Assembly (NCBI RefSeq): GCF_000430825.1
Contig: NZ_AUMT01000001.1
Location: 242,497 to 306,496, forward strand
Direction: 5' to 3'
Origin: Chryseobacterium daeguense DSM 19388
GTDB lineage: Bacteria; Bacteroidota; Bacteroidia; Flavobacteriales; Weeksellaceae
Length of the DNA stretch: 64,000 nucleotides
The notes below the pieces were generated by a model. That model had not been told where the DNA came from. It worked only from the letters and a program-made list of their open reading frames with translations, and made no database searches. The translations under genes and the position numbers were made by a program. This document shows, in pieces, positions 61,793 to 64,000 of this stretch (its first letter is position 1; each line of letters begins with the position of its first letter).

Positions 61793-62259
61793 TATAAAAA
61801 AGGTTTCATTTCGTCTTCTATCTGCGTTCTCAGATCCATCAGGCGTTTTGCGTATTGTTCCTGCTGCTTGTCCTCGTCGGTTTCCGGAACCCATTTTGGA
61901 ACAGGAAGTTTTTTGCCGTTTTCATCAACCGCCACAAAAACAATAATGCAATGTGTTTTTTTATCAAATTTTGGCTGTTTAAGGTTTCTTGAAAAAACGT
62001 TAATGGAAATATGCATGCTTGAAGAACCTGTATAAATTACTCTGGCTTCTACCTTTACAATTTCTCCTATTTTTATAGGTTCATAGAATCTTATTCCCCC
62101 AACGTATACTGTTACGGAATAATTTCCACTCCATGTAGTCGCGCAGGCATAACCGGCCTGGTCAATCCATTTCATCACGCTTCCTCCATGCACATTTCCT
62201 CCGTAATTAACATCTGAAGGTTCTGAAATAAACTGAAAAGTAATAGGTTTGTTCTCCAT
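61792..62259 (-). CDS. Acyl-CoA thioesterase (hotdog fold)
   Basis: A 155-aa YciA/BFIT-type hotdog protein hydrolysing acyl-CoA. The region DVNYGGNVHGGSVMKWIDQAGYACATTWSG (about 16-45) contains the usual acidic residue and helix, and VTVYVGGIRFYEPIKIGEIVKVEARV forms the central strands. The C-terminus is charged and helical. It is translationally coupled by a 1-bp overlap to the isomerase-like gene, a pairing I cannot explain functionally. Confidence 0.85.
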   Translation of the reverse strand: MENKPITFQFISEPSDVNYGGNVHGGSVMKWIDQAGYACATTWSGNYSVTVYVGGIRFYEPIKIGEIVKVEARVIYTGSSSMHISINVFSRNLKQPKFDKKTHCIIVFVAVDENGKKLPVPKWVPETDEDKQQEQYAKRLMDLRTQIEDEMKPFL

Positions 62260-62382
62260 TTCTAAAAAATTTGATTGAATAAAGGTATTTAATAATTTTT
62301 AATATCACCGATTAAATCTTACTTTTACCGATTGAACTTTTTATTAAGTTTAGTTTTTAACAAAATAACAGATTTAAAATAA

Positions 62383-62736
62383 ATGAAGAAAGTATTTTAT
62401 CTTAATACATGCGACACCTGCAGAAAAATTTTAGGACAATTCAATCTTAAGGGCTGGGAGCTCCGCGAAATAAAAAAAGAACCAATTACCAAAGATGAGC
62501 TGGAAGAAATGCATAAACAGGCAGGATCTTATGAAGCTTTGTTCAGTAAAAAATCTACCCAGATCAAATTAAGAGAATTGGATATAAAAACTTTGGGAGA
62601 AGCAGATTTTAAGGAATTGCTGCTTGATCATTATACATTCTTAAAACGCCCGGTTTTCCTTACGGATAAAGAAATTTTTATAGGAAATGATAAGGCGAAT
62701 CTTCAGAGCCTGAAAGATTTTTTCAGGGCAGATTAA
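62383..62736 (+). CDS. ArsC/Spx-family thioredoxin-fold protein
   Basis: A 117-aa thioredoxin-like protein of the ArsC family with an N-terminal CDTC motif (Cys10 and Cys13, LNTCDTCRKIL). The length matches arsenate reductase-like YffB/Spx proteins. The RPVFLTDKEIFIG segment (about 90-102) resembles the RPxxxxxxxxxxG motif of ArsC. The CxxC form is more like Spx/YffB than the single-Cys plasmid ArsC, so true arsenate reductase activity is uncertain. Single gene. Confidence 0.78.
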   Translation: MKKVFYLNTCDTCRKILGQFNLKGWELREIKKEPITKDELEEMHKQAGSYEALFSKKSTQIKLRELDIKTLGEADFKELLLDHYTFLKRPVFLTDKEIFIGNDKANLQSLKDFFRAD

Positions 62737-62793
62737 TTTTTTACTTTTAGTTTTCCGTTAAATGTTGCGGTTAACCTTAAAATATACGCAAAA

Positions 62794-62824
62794 AAAACCG
62801 TCTCGTAAAACGAAACGGTTTTTA
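62794..62824. terminator. Bidirectional terminator between ArsC-like gene and gcvT
   Basis: Stem AAAACCGTCTCGT / ACGAAACGGTTTT (internal mismatch) with A-run before and T-run after, so it works for both convergent genes. Confidence 0.78.
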
Positions 62825-62842
62825 TGTTTAAAGCTTTTCAGG

Positions 62843-63919
62843 CTATACAAAAGGCGCTTTCACTACTTTTGCCGGAATATTTTTATTTCTTACCTGGATG
62901 AAAATTTCAGAACCCAGCTTGAAGTGAGGCTTATCAACATAAGCAAGCCCCAAGCCTATTTTCTTCATCGGAGACTGCGTACCGGAAGTTACTTTCCCGA
63001 TTACGTTTCCTTCTGCGTCTATAACAGGGTAGTCGTGTCTCGGAACCCCTTTATCAGTAAGTTCAAAAGCTACAAGCTTTCTGGTAACCCCTTCTTCTTT
63101 TTGCTTTGCAAAAGTATCTTTGGAAACAAAATCTTTATCAAATTTCGTGATCCATCCTAATCCAGCTTCGATAGGAGAAGTAGTATCATCTATATCATTT
63201 CCGTAAAGGCAGAATCCTTTTTCCAGTCTTAAAGTGTCTCTGGCAGCCAGTCCACAAGGGATTATTCCCTCTGATTCACCTGCTTCTATGATAGCATCCC
63301 AAAGTTTTACGGCATCTTCATTTTTAAAATAAATTTCGAAACCGCCGCTTCCTGTGTAACCTGTGTTTGAGATAATTACATCATTCACACCAGCCACAGA
63401 ACCTACTGTAAAATGGTAATAAGGAATTTCTGAAAGGTTAGTTTCTGTTAATTTCTGAAGAATTTCTGTCGCTTTCGGGCCCTGAACTGCTAACAGGGAC
63501 ATATCGTCTGAAGCGTTCGTCATCTTTGCACCGAAAGTATTGTATTTTGAAATATGATTCCAGTCTTTATAAATATTTGAAGCATTTACAACCACGAAAT
63601 ATTTATTGTCTTCCATTTTGTAAACGATAAGGTCGTCCACAATTCCGCCGTTTTCGTTAGGAAGGCAAGAATATTGGGCTTTCCCGTTTTCCAGACTGTC
63701 TACATTGTTGGTGGTTACCAATTGTAGAAGCTCCTTAGAACCCGGACCTTCAATAAAAAACTGCCCCATGTGAGAAACGTCGAACAAGCCTGCTTTTTCT
63801 CTTACTGCAAAATGCTCTTCCGTAACTCCGGAATATTGTACAGGCATTTCAAAACCTGCAAAAGGTACGATTTTAGCGCCCAAAGAAACGTGCTTGTCGT
63901 ATAATGCTGTTTTCTTCAT
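62843..63919 (-). CDS. gcvT: Aminomethyltransferase (glycine cleavage T protein)
   Basis: Transfers the aminomethyl carbon from H protein to tetrahydrofolate, releasing ammonia. The 358-aa protein has [23 protein letters not shown] (about 44-66), [30 protein letters not shown] and [34 protein letters not shown], all in GcvT order, and the C-terminal barrel. Length is typical. The other glycine cleavage genes are not in the window. Confidence 0.95.
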   Translation of the reverse strand: MKKTALYDKHVSLGAKIVPFAGFEMPVQYSGVTEEHFAVREKAGLFDVSHMGQFFIEGPGSKELLQLVTTNNVDSLENGKAQYSCLPNENGGIVDDLIVYKMEDNKYFVVVNASNIYKDWNHISKYNTFGAKMTNASDDMSLLAVQGPKATEILQKLTETNLSEIPYYHFTVGSVAGVNDVIISNTGYTGSGGFEIYFKNEDAVKLWDAIIEAGESEGIIPCGLAARDTLRLEKGFCLYGNDIDDTTSPIEAGLGWITKFDKDFVSKDTFAKQKEEGVTRKLVAFELTDKGVPRHDYPVIDAEGNVIGKVTSGTQSPMKKIGLGLAYVDKPHFKLGSEIFIQVRNKNIPAKVVKAPFV

Positions 63920-63934
63920 ATTTAATTTTTATTT

Positions 63935-64000
63935 CTATTTCTTTATTTTAAAACTGTCAAAAGCTTCATTGAAGAGCTTCATATAATTTCCGTTCCAGTA
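63935..64000 (-). CDS. 3' end of an upstream minus-strand gene (partial)
   Basis: An open frame runs in from the window edge and ends at TAG (63937-63935). The 21 visible residues begin YWNGNYMKLF and end FDSFKIKK. It stops 15 bp before gcvT, so the two may share a transcript. Too short to identify. Confidence 0.5.
   Translation of the reverse strand, partial: YWNGNYMKLFNEAFDSFKIKK

Noticed and set aside
62762..63160. 132-codon ORF antisense to gcvT
   Set aside because: Runs through the bidirectional terminator and is the reverse reading of gcvT; basic/aromatic composition is an artefact of strand.

Overview
The window is a contiguous chromosomal segment of a low-GC member of the Bacteroidota, most likely family Weeksellaceae/Flavobacteriaceae and close to Chryseobacterium. 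Supporting signs are type A C-terminal sorting domains of the type IX secretion system (T9SS) together with porT, SusC/HmuR-type receptors, a GLPGLI protein, a double-glycine bacteriocin-like peptide of the Chryseobacterium type, a 6S-Flavo-like RNA, promoters with the Bacteroidota -7 element TAnnTTTG, and an absence of Shine-Dalgarno sites. No species can be named from sequence alone.

Layout. 0-4 kb: assimilatory sulfate reduction (cysH, cysD, cysN) and a TauE/SafE exporter. 4-15 kb: a full haem acquisition locus. Two T9SS-secreted proteins (one HmuY-like) diverge from hmuR, hmuY, hmuT, hmuU, hmuV, hmuS and a ChaN-like gene; both divergent promoters carry the same pair of Fur-like boxes. 15-18 kb: a short structured transcript, an exported peptide-deformylase-like protein with an altered metal motif, a membrane-anchored Mrr-like nuclease and lipB. 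18-25.5 kb: the trp operon (trpEGDCF, an unknown gene, trpBA, all minus strand) with a leader peptide containing three consecutive Trp codons and an attenuator. 25.5-35 kb: small lipoprotein, frameshifted cytochrome c, rlmF, lysS, an MscS channel, cydAB and gyrB.

35-43 kb: a twin pair of DUF3857/transglutaminase-like exported proteins (the second lacks the catalytic Cys), then three tandem DUF3298-type lipoproteins and a lipid kinase. 43-52 kb: dicarboxylate symporter, gamma-glutamyltransferase, SDR-type threonine dehydrogenase, a degenerate polysaccharide deacetylase, metallophosphoesterase, KAS III, then menG and porT. 53-55.4 kb: a coiled-coil protein, zapA, 6S RNA and rny. 55.45-57.65 kb: a small AT-rich island (XRE regulator, Cys-rich exported protein, small membrane protein, GLPGLI protein) bracketed by near-identical copies of the rny terminator. 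57.7-64 kb: MFS transporter, bacteriocin-like peptide, a CLC-F-type fluoride/proton antiporter preceded by a fluoride riboswitch, a TIM-barrel isomerase coupled to a thioesterase, an ArsC-like protein, gcvT and the 3' end of one more gene.

Non-coding structure is rich. There are at least four intergenic arrays of 7-nt phased repeats (1.7, 4.5, 18.9 and 48.3 kb), a 29-bp perfect inverted repeat (43.1 kb), REP-like hairpins (15.5, 44.6, 59.4 kb) and a 40-bp perfect palindrome (55.5 kb). No tRNA, rRNA, CRISPR array, transposase or integrase gene was seen.
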